From Owenia fusiformis (lineage: Eukaryota > Annelida > Polychaeta > Sabellida > Oweniidae), in NCBI GenBank assembly GCA_903813345.2, contig CAIIXF020000005.1, forward strand, positions 2,984,356 to 3,048,355: a stretch of DNA of 64,000 nt, read 5' to 3'. This document shows, in pieces, positions 10,925 to 22,081 of this stretch (its first letter is position 1; every line of letters begins with the position of its first letter). Both the position numbers and the translations under genes were made by a program. The notes under the pieces are model-generated. The model had not been told where the DNA came from. It ran no database searches and saw only the letters and a program-made list of their open reading frames with translations.

Positions 10925-11692
10925 CACAGGCTGGTATCGAAAGATTTGTCCGTTGTGACGGAGCATGTTATTTTTCATAAAAACATTAACAAAACCACAC
11001 AATTTATTTTTAACTCGAATGTTTCGTTATACCAAAGAAAGTCAATTAGCCTACTCCATGCAATGGATATATCATTTCCGCGTAACTTTTACTTCTGTTT
11101 GAAGTTCAATAACGTTGGGTGGAAAAGATATTGAAAATGGCGCCGGAGTATTATACTCCAAAATGTACCATTTCTTGTTCAACTTTTTAAGGGCACGATA
11201 TAGTGACACGATAATATTTACATATGTTTTCAGCATAACTATGAAGGTATTAATGAGTTGTTGATGTGTTGGACCTTTTTAATTCTTTTATAAAAAATAA
11301 TGTTTAAATTTTTTGTCCGTTGTGACGGAGCATTTGCAGATGTGAACTGTGAAACTGCTCCGTCACAGTGGACAAAAAATGTAAACATTATTTTTTATAA
11401 AAAAAATTTAGAAGACCCAATGCATTAATATCTCATTAATACATTCAGAGTTATGCTGAAAACATATCGTGTCACTATATCATGCCATTAATAAAAAAAG
11501 AAATGGTAGACTTTAGAATGTGATACTCTGGACTTCAAACAGAAGTGTAGGTTACCCGCAAATGATATGTCCATTGCATGGAGTACGTAATTTTCTTTAA
11601 CGAAACATGAGTTAAAAAATAAATCGTGAAGTGTTTTTATGAAAAGTAGCATGCTCCGTCACAGCGGACAAATCTTTCGATACCAGTCTGTG
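10925..11692. mobile_element. Foldback DNA transposon, CACAGGCTGG ends, TSD ATTAT (copy 1)
   Basis: A 768-bp foldback. The left end is CACAGGCTGGTATCGAAAG and the right end is the complement with one change (CAGTCTGTG). GACGGAGCATG/CATGCTCCGTC blocks occur both at the tips and at the centre (about 11318-11372), so each arm has an internal copy of the tip motif TTTGTCCG...GACGGAGCA. The flanks are ATTAT on both sides (10920-10924, 11693-11697). No coding sequence. A second copy lies at 45553-46383. Confidence 0.9.
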
Positions 11693-11736
11693 ATTATTAT
11701 CCAAATAATGGACTTAGGTATTCATTCTTGTATATA

Positions 11737-12559
11737 CAGGGTGGGCCAAAAAACGCCACTTTTTTCAAAATGCTATAACTTTTTTAATTTTTGATACAAA
11801 ATCATAATTCACATAGCAAATGAAACTTGAGGTTGTTATCTAGCCATTGATCATGAATTATACACTTTTACTTGAATAAAATATGTCACCAGCGTCTCAC
11901 TTAAACATGTGGTGTGCCATGAGAAATAAGCATAATTTGCATAATGTTCCTAAACTGATACGCCCTGATGACCGCAAGCTAATAGCCTTTATTCAAACCC
12001 AAGTGAGTATAGGGCATGGGGAGGTCTCCAGGAGATGGTATGAAGGCACCCGATCTAAAAAAATTGCTTAACTAAAGCTGGCAATTAAGACACATTGAAA
12101 AAAATATAGCTAACATTTCATTGATACTGCTATATCAGCAAGGCGACTAAAACTAAAATCTATCATCAAATGGGGTGGCGGACCAATTGAACTCCTCTTT
12201 TTAGATCAAATATAATCCCAGTTGAAGGACTCGTTACATTATATTATTACTAAGAACCCTTGGCACTACTGTATAAGTGGTAATTTTGCCTAATCATTTA
12301 ATTTGCCCATTTCCTAATTTTTGCCAGGTTCGGAAAATTAAATGTCGGAAATATTGTCTTCATAATGTTATCCAATGGGAGGTTTCTTGTCATTAGGAAA
12401 ATTAAAATGAGGAAAATGATGAAATTTGACCATTCGGAAAATTAACCACTCGGATAAAATACCACTTATACAGTATATAACTGCAAAATTTGGGGTATGT
12501 AGGTTGGAAAATAAAAAAGTTATAGTGTCTTTTATAGTGGCGTTTTTTGGCCCACCCTG
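11737..12559. mobile_element. Mariner-like MITE, CAGGGTGGGCC ends, TA target
   Basis: An 823-bp element with inverted ends CAGGGTGGGCCAAAAAACGC, flanked by TA on both sides, as expected for the Tc1/mariner superfamily. The inner arms also pair (AAAGTTATAG). The 62-residue frame at 11883-12071 shows no transposase motif. A second, opposite-orientation copy is at 41809-42409. Confidence 0.85.
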
Positions 12560-12561
12560 TA

Positions 12562-13807
12562 TATACTGTATCCAGGCTAATAGACTTTTGTATACTTTCT
12601 AATTCCTCAAAATTAGTAAGCAAAGCACTCTTCTAAGTAAATTGCGACTGTTCTATCTTAAATGCAATTTGTCAAAAATCTTGTTGAGATCAATATTATC
12701 TTCCTACACAACACACTTGTTGCCAAACACAAGATTTTAATGTGTCAGCGTAACCAGGTTAATCATTTTGAGGTATTTTTCAGAGAAGACATTAATGGTA
12801 AAAACAGTAATTTTTTCTAAATATTTTTTCAAAATATGATAGATGGCATAATGAATGTGATCCTGTCGGTGGTAGTCTCCAGTCGATTATAATTTCATGA
12901 GACATCTATTATGATCCAAATGAATGCCGGAAACGGTTAAAGATAATTATACAGTATTATCCCAAAGCCATGGTTAGATGTTGTTTATTTCAATAGCATA
13001 TTGTATCAATGATATATCAATCGTTTGTTTCAAATGCTTGGAAAGCCATATCCAAGGGTTACAGTTCAAGTTCATATCACTCCACTTATTGTACCAGGGT
13101 CGATCAATTTCCAGAAATGCTCTCATTTTCATGTATATCAAGCTAAGGAATTATTTTTGCTCACAGTTTTTTGACTGACTAGGTTGCTCCCAAGGTCAGG
13201 AATTTGACAGCCCGATTTTTATTTGGGCAATATCCCTAATCCCTATCGCGATAGGTCTCATTTAAACCTTTGGGCTATAAGAAATTAGAGGATTTATATA
13301 ATTGTTTATTGAACGATCCTCGTACATGGTTTTGTTGTTTCGGATGGGAATATTATAATGGTAAAATAGGATTATGACTGACATTGTTGTTGGACACAAT
13401 TTCTGTTTATGTATGTATAGGATACTGAGGACTTGTTTACGTAAATCTGTTGCATTCATAAATAAGCTGGAAAGAAAGATGACATCCTTTTATTTTAACA
13501 GTGAGTTTATTTGTGAGTTATGGCAAGCCATTGCAATTTATTCTCTTTCCACCCGTTGTCAAGACGAAAGAATGGGCCAAAAAACAATACCCCTGCAATA
13601 CCCCATAGCCTCTAACTCCACGGGTTTTTCAATTGGAGGGTGTCATATTGTTAGAAAATGATTAATCTTTATGATGATGTCACAATACACGGTTTAAAAT
13701 ATATCATACATTATTCCATGATGGTGAAATTCCCTGCAATCTGATTAGTCCACGTGACTTAAATATATTCTGTATTTACACGCACTTTCCAGTGTCAATG
13801 ACGTCAG
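12562..13807. other. Intergenic, no feature recognised
   Basis: AT-rich, no exon-like conservation. Frames at 12978-13178 and 13374-13661 carry no recognisable domain. Confidence 0.45.
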
Positions 13808-13835
13808 CGTTGGGATACGGTCCAGTATCCCAACG
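13808..13835. other. Perfect 11-bp-arm hairpin
   Basis: CGTTGGGATAC and GTATCCCAACG flank a 6-base loop. TGACGTCA sits immediately upstream (13799-13806). Possible transposon remnant or regulatory palindrome; function unknown. Confidence 0.5.
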
Positions 13836-14146
13836 CCCCAGATTTCCATCCAGGATATGACTGTTACTGAAAAAAATCAATGGCGATTACTTTACACCAA
13901 CGCATGCTTATCTTTGAATTTTGCTATAAATATCTGATTCAAATATCAGAAACGTATACTGTGATCACCACAATTAATAATTTTAAGATAAAACACGCAA
14001 ACAAAAAGCAAACAACAAGGCCATAAAGATTTTGAAGGAATATCGATTAAAAATCTCTGAGGTGAGAAGGTTGATCTGTTTCTCCGGCCCCGAGCCAACG
14101 GACTTGATTTAGGCGAGTTTCATATGGGTAATCATGGAATAAAATC

Positions 14147-14282
14147 GTTATTCAATGATTTCTTGTGAAATACAGAAAATATTCTTCCCTTGAACGTCTG
14201 TATTTCACTCTGCTAGCGCATCGTGAAATACGACCTTCTCGGGAAGAATATTTTCTGTATTTCACTCGAATCATTGAATAAC
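14147..14282. mobile_element. 136-bp palindromic MITE
   Basis: GTTATTCAATGATT at the left pairs with AATCATTGAATAAC at the right, and the inner arms GAAATACAGAAAATATTCTTCC pair almost fully. No coding role. Confidence 0.75.
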
Positions 14283-14295
14283 TTATAATATTCAT

Positions 14296-14331
14296 CTTTA
14301 ACTTGGGTATCGGTCTTTGCCCCACCCTGTA
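14296..14331 (-). mobile_element. Single mariner-like end (fragment)
   Basis: AACTTGGGTATCGG...CCCCACCCTGTAG closely resembles the right end of the element at 34409-34993. No partner end is seen nearby, so this is a truncated copy. Confidence 0.6.
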
Positions 14332-14339
14332 GAGTAGTT

Positions 14340-15970
14340 TATTTGACATGACATTATTCTCTAGCTCTATCGGGGTCACTGCGCTTTACAGTTCGAATTC
14401 GATTTAACTTCCATTTCATACTATTCATTTACCTAAATGCCACACCTGATTTCCCATCGGGCCGAGTCTTGAAAGCCTTCTGTGTTTGAACATTAGATAC
14501 GACTTTTGGGATAAGACAATTGTTTTAAAGCTGGAAATAGTTATTGACCTCATTTCAACAAATAGTTCTAACGATTCTTGAATCTACTACTCATTCAAAA
14601 CACGTCGGAAATTAATGCGTTGTTGATGAGCCTTCGAGAATAGCCATTCCGATCTTGTAGCCAATTGGAAATAATGAGTTCATCACAAATTAAATAACAA
14701 AATACCAATATCCCAGATGCGAGTAGAAATAATCTTGAATTACGCCATCAAAAATTCACAATTTAGTCAATCTGATGTCATATTTGGAATCTACATGTAA
14801 AATTACATTTAGAAATGTGGTTTTGAAAAGAGTTTATCAACTTTTAATTTTCTTTGAAAATGTGACTTCTAGGTCGGGGAGATTCCCCATAGACCCCATG
14901 TTGTAAAACCACAAAAAGTGAAATATCTTTTCTTGTGTTGGGCAGATAATCTTTTCTTTTACTGGACATATTTTAATTTGTATAACTATCAGATACATAA
15001 GGGTAATATGAAAAGTGAACCACTAAAACTTATGCATATTGAAGTTTAAGGGAATTTTGTAATACCCTGCCGTGTTAATTCCCCCGAATCAGCCACCTGG
15101 TGGCGAAACTGGTAACTACCTACTCGCATCTGAGTAATTCATTCAGAAATCCGTAAAAAATAAGATGGGCCTAGCCTAGTAGTTCGAATTTGCTACCTTT
15201 ACAGGGTGTCAAGAAAGTAAAGATTTTTTGAGAGATGTTATTTTCTTAGACTGAAATTAACATTTTTACAATATAGTACCACCAACATAATGTCCAATCT
15301 GCAATCACGCAGTCACAATGAAGAGCATTTGTATCTAAAGTTTATGGAAACGCTTTAGACAATAAATGATAGAACAAATACTATTCACGCTTTCGACGTG
15401 ATTTCTCTTTAAAATAAGTTACATGGAGCGACCTAAGTCGAATCTCCACAAGGTTAAGCTTACGAACAGATCTAATTAAATTACAATATAAATTGATTGC
15501 CTATTTGAGATTTTTATGAATATTATGATTTATGAATAATATCAAATAAATCTCATTTACCAAATGTAATTTCATTTGCACAGCATTAGGCACAATGAAT
15601 ACAACAAAAACGCTCAATGTAAACAAAATGTGCATTCGTATTTGCTATAAAAAAAGGCGTACTATTCATTATGGTCATTTGAATGGGTTATTTTACCAAA
15701 TAATTATTGTTTTACTATATTTATTATCATCAGGTATGGCATTTCACAATTCTGTCGCCACATTCTGATATTACTTTTAAATGTGTGTCAGAAACTGAGT
15801 GTGTACCTTATAACGTAAAGTATAAACAAATAAACTTGGAACTAATGGTGGATTTTCAGGAATGAAATAATATACTTGTCGTTAGGCCCCCATACTAGAC
15901 CTGAAATCATTTTGTCGATACGACTTCTTGTTAGATTGCTCCATCATTCATCAACATGATGAATCAGCAT
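14340..15970. other. Intergenic, no feature recognised
   Basis: Long AT-rich non-coding stretch downstream of the minus-strand GPCR gene. No ORF, RNA gene or clear transposon boundary seen. Confidence 0.45.
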
Positions 15971-16114
15971 ATTTCCACCAATGGCAACATTAGAAAAACA
16001 GCCGGCGTTTTGTACTTCCACATTGATTCAAAAGCTTGCATACCCTGACCCATTTCCCTAGATTAGAAACCTCGAAGTTGAAAATTATTCTAAAAACGCT
16101 ACTTGCTGTCTCGT
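15971..16114 (+). repeat. 144-bp direct repeat, downstream copy
   Basis: Identical to 19916-20059 at all but one position (GACC here, GGCC there). The two copies lie about 3.9 kb apart in the same orientation and bracket the GPCR gene. No target duplication or LTR-type end is visible. Confidence 0.9.
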
Positions 16115-16429
16115 GTGACCCTCTTGATCTTGTATCTTGTGTAACATGCGTTCAGGGCGTTCCAATCTTGCATTTCTTTTAATCAAGCATATGTTGACTT
16201 CAGATCTGTCACCATGTCGGCATGAATAATCCATATAACATGTATAAATGATTGGATCTCAGATATAAAAAGCCTTGTTGGTTTCAAGATGCCAACACGT
16301 TGACCTTAATCGAATGCTGTCATCATTATTCACATCCATCCTTCATTCGAAGGGTTTGATTCATTGCTCGATTTAATGGAAAGAAGTGAACCCTTGGACC
16401 AAGAATGATTCACATCACATATGAATAAA

Positions 16430-16720
16430 CTTTATATACGAGTATTTAGCAATCATTATTGACGTTATATGAATAAACTTAAAGATATACAGCAATCGTT
16501 ATTCACGCCACATATGAATATTTTTTTGATTTTTAGCAATTATTATTGACGTCACATACGAATTAACCTTAAATACGAGTATTTGGCAATCATTATTGAC
16601 TCACATATGAATCAACTTTAAATATTTAGCAATCATTATTGACGTCACTTATGAATAATCTTTAAATATGAAGCAATCATTATTGACGATGTCATATACA
16701 TATAACCACTAAATCTTCAG
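16430..16720. repeat. Minisatellite of about 50-60 bp with CRE palindromes
   Basis: Five to six degenerate units carry CACATATGAATAAACTT, a TTTAGCAATCATTATTGACG core and a spacer. Two units hold the full cAMP-response element TGACGTCA (16547-16554 and 16640-16647); others have TGACGTTA (16460), CACGCCA or TGACTCA variants. It lies 70-360 bp past the stop codon of the GPCR gene, so it could be in its 3' UTR or just downstream. CREB/ATF binding is inferred only from the motif. Confidence 0.75.
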
Positions 16721-16788
16721 CAATTTTGTCATCATTATATATTTTATAGATGGTTTGCCCCTAGCTGTATCTTGGTATCATCATATGA

Positions 16789-18231
16789 TTACAAATGGCT
16801 TGACCTCATATCGGCGGCAAAGTGTTCATCTCGGCATGACGTCAACGAACGACAAATACCAGGTGGTCGCGAAGGAATAATAGAACAACGAAGAACGTCA
16901 ACGTTTTCTTTTTCGCCAAATATTCCATACAAGTCAGCGAGCCGAGGACTGTTGGCGCATGCTCTGATAAGTGTTTCGCGGGCATTTATGTCAGATCGCG
17001 GGTCTGATGTCCTCTTTGTCATAAAATTGTCGCTACCAAATGACCTTGACCCTTTGTACAAGCGCGACCTTGGCCGAACCAAAGCACTGTCGCCTTCAAC
17101 ACATGGATGTGTCTTTTTAATTTTGTCATCCATGCAGATGTTGAATCGTGACTTTACTTCAGCTCTGAACGTGTCATTTAACCAACAATAGATAAAAGGA
17201 TTGTAGCCTACGCTGCTCATCGCAATCCAATGGCACACAAAGAACGCTGTACTATTGTGTCGGAATCTGTAATTGTCGTGATGGAAGTCAGTTAGGATAT
17301 GGTATAAGTTCAAGGGCATCCAACAAAGGGCAAATATCAGAACGACCATGATTAACATTTTGATCGTTTTCTTTTTTACTTTAGTTTGATACACATGTTG
17401 ATCATCCGTCATGTCCCCAAGGGTTCGACGGTTGTACAATTTATAAGCGATTCTGCTATACGCGATTGTTATTATGCACAGGGGAAGGCAATACTGCGCA
17501 AAAATAGTCAATAGTGTCAGATACTGTTCAAATTCCACCGACGGCTCCGGGTAATTTAATTTACATCTATCTACTTTGTATATGATGAAACTAGTTGCCT
17601 CCACTTCAGCAAATAAAGCGAAAGGAAGAGCCAGTATACAAGCTATTGTCCAAATCCCAATTATGATCAGCAACCCTTGTAAAAGTGATATTCGACTCTT
17701 TAGTGGATACATAATAACCTGATGTCTGTCTAAGGCTATGCTCGTCAGAGTGAATGTCGATACATACACAGATACCATCAGACTAAAGTTCACGACTTTG
17801 CACATGGCGTTGCCAAAAGGCCATTCGTCATAGACATGTCGTGCAATATTGAAGGGAATGTTTAAAATTGTTATTGTGATATCAGCAGCGGCTAAATTCA
17901 TGATCATCATATTTGTCACTGTGCGCATGCGTTTATTTTTCATTATGACATAACATACAAGCATATTGCCGAATAAAGAAACGATAACGATAATTATATA
18001 AGCTACAATAAGAACGGTGTCCTCAATTGTGAATTGTTGGTGGGGTTTTCCATTACCCTCTTGTAGCTTTGACGTCTCGTTATTTGCCGATTTATCGCCT
18101 AAATTCTTAAGTACATTAGCGAGCGAGATTTTGAGAAGCTTCGAGTATGAGTTATTATCCTCTCTGCTTGGTGGGTCTAATGTTGAGTTCCCAATTGTCA
18201 AAAGTCGCTGGAGTTGTTTTGCGAAATCCAT
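16789..18231 (-). CDS. GPR83-like class A G-protein-coupled receptor, intronless
   Basis: 480 residues with seven hydrophobic segments: TM1 about 72-97 (GN at 88-89), TM2 with LAAAD (D117), C143 at the start of TM3 paired with C223 in loop 2, DRH at 168-170 in place of DRY, TM6 with CWMP at 303-306, TM7 with NPFIY at 344-348. The stretches ALDRHQVIMYPLK, KKKTIKML and FALCW, and FVCHWIAMSS before NPFIYCW are characteristic of GPR83 and its invertebrate relatives, a sister group of the neuropeptide Y/tachykinin-type receptors. The 70-residue N-terminus has sequons NST and NET and no signal peptide. The cytoplasmic tail, about 120 residues, is longer than usual for the family. The whole coding region is one exon. 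Mammalian GPR83 is reported to respond to the proSAAS-derived peptide PEN; the ligand here is unknown. A luqin/RYamide- or NPY-type receptor is the alternative. Confidence 0.87.
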   Translation of the reverse strand: MDFAKQLQRLLTIGNSTLDPPSREDNNSYSKLLKISLANVLKNLGDKSANNETSKLQEGNGKPHQQFTIEDTVLIVAYIIIVIVSLFGNMLVCYVIMKNKRMRTVTNMMIMNLAAADITITILNIPFNIARHVYDEWPFGNAMCKVVNFSLMVSVYVSTFTLTSIALDRHQVIMYPLKSRISLLQGLLIIIGIWTIACILALPFALFAEVEATSFIIYKVDRCKLNYPEPSVEFEQYLTLLTIFAQYCLPLCIITIAYSRIAYKLYNRRTLGDMTDDQHVYQTKVKKKTIKMLIMVVLIFALCWMPLNLYHILTDFHHDNYRFRHNSTAFFVCHWIAMSSVGYNPFIYCWLNDTFRAEVKSRFNICMDDKIKKTHPCVEGDSALVRPRSRLYKGSRSFGSDNFMTKRTSDPRSDINARETLIRACANSPRLADLYGIFGEKENVDVLRCSIIPSRPPGICRSLTSCRDEHFAADMRSSHL

Positions 18232-19738
18232 TTTCCTATCCCATTAAGCTAATTCAATTATGTTATAATTATCAGGCTCACACGACGTCGACAAGTCAAA
18301 TATATTCCTAGGGCGTAATAATGATTACGCAAAATCTATACATGGTGTTATTCGAAATTCGTTTCAAATCCTTTTTGATGTAAAAACATATTCAAAGATT
18401 GTAGGCGATTCGATGTTTCTAGATAACCTGTTCATTTGTTAGTGCACTTCCGAACAAACTATTTTTATGCTTATAGATGTTTATCACAAGATTAATATCA
18501 ACAATAAATATTGTTTTGCTAAATTGTGTATCCTTAATTAAAGCCCTTGTCTGTGTTTTCAGTTGATGTCCTCTCGATACAATATATCTTGCCTGGGGAG
18601 TCTTTCATTAGAGCTCAAAATATCTCCTTTGTCAATGGCCGATGCATCGAGGTTTCTTTGCCTCTCTGTAAAGGTCGATCAGATCCAAAGTAGTAACACC
18701 CGTTCTTAGTGTGATTCATGTACTAGTATCCAGTAAATCTAATTTTCCTTCTTATATTTGCATGATTGTAAATACAAATTGTATTTTACTGTTACCTAAA
18801 ATAACGCACCATTTTCCATTCGACTGGCAGTAAAATATAATAAATCATTGTAGCATCCATCAGTTCTGATTAGCAACCCCCTTCTTTATGCTTTCCAATG
18901 GCAATAACATCCTCGCATACATCCGTTGCGTCCCTTTCCGTGTATCTGTTACGTTTGATCTATTACCTCTTTTCGTACATAATCTTATACAGGCCATTAT
19001 AGTCTAATATTTTCAATTGTGAAGCATGTTGACGTCGTAGGGTGATAGGCCGTTCAGGCCGACCTTCCATGTTCCGCGTATTGTATAAAATGATAAATCT
19101 TGAAACATTCTGAAAATATTGTCATTCAGCAGGCCATTTACCGTCACGGCACCTCACGCAGTTGATCTCGTGTCTACTGTTAAGGTGGCGTATGGTGTTA
19201 AGGTGGCTTGTATGGCGTTATTATATGGAGGCCAGCAGCGATGTGACAATTTAAAAGATATGATATAATTTAACACAGTTGTTATATTTCCGTGTTTCTA
19301 GCATTGCCAGGAACCCAGAGATGCTTATGCCTGTGACATACAGAACGTTGTTTTTACCATTAAAGCCAATGGCAGTCTGTCCCAACTAAGACAAATGCTG
19401 ACATCTATTTATTCAGCTTTGTTCAACTAAATAGAAACTCCCTTATTGTATGACACTGCAGTAACTAATGCAATATATTTGAAAATGATCAGAGACAATA
19501 TGGACACTAAATTATAATCAGGAGGGTATGATGCCGTTTCAGAAAATGATGTGTTATTAATTCTTAACAATACATACGATTCCTCTGGGTTAAGATAAAA
19601 GGCATTATTGGCAGCTGGTGATTCAAATCATGGATTAGTTGAGAATATCTAAGAAGTGCAGCAGTTAAGAACAAAGAAAGGGGTACGGGTTGATGTAGAA
19701 TATCGAGCTTCTGGTGAGATTATTTTTGATGAAAGGAA
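18232..19738. other. 5' region of the GPCR gene
   Basis: Upstream sequence of the minus-strand GPCR, presumably 5' UTR and promoter. No TATA box or conserved exon could be placed with confidence, and no transposon end was seen until 19739. Confidence 0.4.
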
Positions 19739-19912
19739 CCCGGTGTAAAAGGGTAGGAGGTCCTCTCAAATTATGGTCCTACTCTCCATTGATTTATATG
19801 GTGACCTAAATACAACTCGTTCCCTCATTATCTTATACGCAATCAGGGCCAGTAAGGGCCGTTAAGAAATGGGACCATAATCTCTGGGGGACCATCATTT
19901 CTTTCACACCGG
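19739..19912 (+). mobile_element. Short MITE, CCCGGTGTAAAAGG ends (copy 1)
   Basis: A 174-bp element with imperfect inverted ends (CCCGGTGTAAAAGG left, CTTTCACACCGG right). A close copy lies inverted at 47525-47699 just upstream of UBE2N. The 144-bp direct repeat begins 4 bp after it. Confidence 0.8.
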
Positions 19913-19915
19913 CAC

Positions 19916-20059
19916 ATTTCCACCAATGGCAACATTAGAAAAACAGCCGGCGTTTTGTACTTCCACATTGATTCAAAAGCTTGCATACCCTGGCCCATTT
20001 CCCTAGATTAGAAACCTCGAAGTTGAAAATTATTCTAAAAACGCTACTTGCTGTCTCGT
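19916..20059 (+). repeat. 144-bp direct repeat, upstream copy
   Basis: Matches 15971-16114 at 143 of 144 positions. Placed about 1.7 kb upstream of the GPCR start codon and next to a MITE. Confidence 0.9.
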
Positions 20060-21666
20060 CGATATTTATCCATTTCATTAAATCTACCGGCGCTCTCTAT
20101 AAAGTTCTGATACATACTTACGTAATGATGTCATAAAAATATGTATTTATAAGATATGAGAACATTTTTAGATATCGTTCGTCAAAAATAGATTTCCTAC
20201 ATTTACATTCAACAGGAGAGGCTGGACAAAGTCGGTATTAAAGATAATTAACGTCTAGGTCTCGCATCTCATGTAAAGTGGCACTTTTCTTTGATTTCGA
20301 ACATAGTCTCATGTCCAATGGCTATTTATTTATTTATTCTCATTTCTCAACAATGAGAATACTTCAGCTCGAACACTTGGAATGGCTCTTGTGTAAAGCT
20401 ACATACAGAGGTCGACCCTCTACCTCTCATTATAAGACTGTGTCACGTAAATACACTTTGATACATTTCAGGGGGGATTAACAAGGATTATTCCATAATA
20501 ACATGTTTTTCTTGTGAAATAAACAAGGATAAATGATATTCGAAAAATCCCGCATCAGATCCGGTATCTGTTAAGCGGAACATACATGACATGATTGCGC
20601 GGTATTTGTGAAACGGGTGAATATGCCATTCCTGCGGCATATGGTATATTCCTCAGGTGAGTATGGCATATTCACTTGCGGAATATCCAATATACTGCAG
20701 GTGAGTACGTGAAAACGTGATACAGAAGGATTGGTCGCGAGAATCGACTCTTTATGTAAAACTACGCTGTATATTGTTTAAAGAGATCGGGTCTCCTAAG
20801 AGCACAATTAGAGTAACCCCCTGATCTTTCGTGTTATTTGATGTAAAAAAAAGTTTGTTCATCGCCCGGGGTTTATCAACTTTCCAATTCTGAGGCTTGA
20901 ATTAATTCGTTAACAGTATTAATTCGATGATTGTTCCTAGCCATGAATTTCCAATTCATCAGTAGAAATTCAAAATAAAATATAAAAAGCCCGCTCAAAT
21001 TTGTTCCAGTCTGATTGGCTTTTTCATTCAGTTTCAACAGATTGTTTTGGCTCAGAGAAGCAAATATTACTTCTAAGGGATTAAAATATAGATAAATCCC
21101 AAAAAACATTGTATATTGTTTTCGACTTATTGCGTTCAATTCTGACAGTTGGTTGTTCTGTTGGTTGTCCTGTTGATTTCCTCAATATATTAGTGAAATT
21201 GTGCTTATGATTTGGTCTCAAGATATATCTAAGGTGTACATGTATATGATGTTTTATGAGCAATTATATTGGGACATTACTGATTGTCCAGATTAGAAAT
21301 CTGGACGACTGGATCTATTTAAGGATTTAAGCCCTGGACTCAGTGTATTGTTTGCTGAATCATACCAAGAAGGTGTTGTTTCCAAATTTTTGCATGACCG
21401 CGCTCGGGAATGCAAAGTTTAGGAAACAACGCCTGAGTGGAATGAATTCTTTTCAAACATTGCAAAATATTTTCTACAAAATCATCTAAAAGGAACAAAT
21501 CCAATGTGAAAAGCCCATTCATCAACATGACAACTGTTAAACTAGTGACCTTGTATGTGTTATTGATATTTCACACACTGTTCATTATGTGAATACTCTG
21601 TTCTGATTGGCTGGAATCGGACACACCTTGCCTAGCAATGTGTGAATAGCGCTTCGAGTACTAAAC
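20060..21666. other. Intergenic with a small hairpin
   Basis: GTGAATATGCCAT (about 20618) pairs with ATGGCATATTCAC (about 20660), an imperfect hairpin. Frames at 20876-21139 and 21340-21528 show no recognisable domain. Confidence 0.4.
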
Positions 21667-22076
21667 CACGGAGCGGTAGCCAACTGCGTGCATACAGTTT
21701 ATCAGACGGTACCATTATGTGGAGACTAATTTTCTTTACAAGTAGGACTCGATTTTTTCCCGATGTATATCTAGCTATCACAATATAAGGTTCCCAAGGA
21801 GCTTTCGTGTTCAAATTATTGTAGTGTTGCATCGTATAATTATATTAAATAAATGTTTTTCGTAGTTTGACGTTTATTCAGCCCTTATGTTTGCATATAC
21901 CGAAAGATATAGGATTGCTGCATATGGTTTGAGTAAAATAGTTTGTGTGTAAAACAGTGACAAGCCATTCAGCCATTAACGGTTGTGTCCGCCATTTGTG
22001 ACAATGGTATCCGACTTTACGGTAGTCAGGCTATTCCGGTGTGATAGTATGTACGCAGTTTGGCTACCGCTCCGTG
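21667..22076. mobile_element. TIR element, CACGGAGCGGTAGCC ends, probable 5-bp TSD
   Basis: The ends CACGGAGCGGTAGCC and GGCTACCGCTCCGTG continue inward as (A)ACTGCGT.CATAC on both sides, about 30-bp inverted repeats. The flanks are TAAAC (21662-21666) and TAAAA (22077-22081), a 5-bp target duplication with one mismatch. The 105-residue frame at 21983-22300 begins in the right arm and leaves the element, so it is not taken as a gene. Confidence 0.65.
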
Positions 22077-22081
22077 TAAAA

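Noticed and set aside
16772-17191. 139-residue ORF antisense to the GPCR
   Set aside because: Overlaps the GPCR tail on the opposite strand and has no domain.
15971-20059. 144-bp direct repeats as LTRs of a retrotransposon
   Set aside because: No TG...CA ends, primer-binding site, target duplication or retroviral-type genes lie between them; the interior is a GPCR gene.
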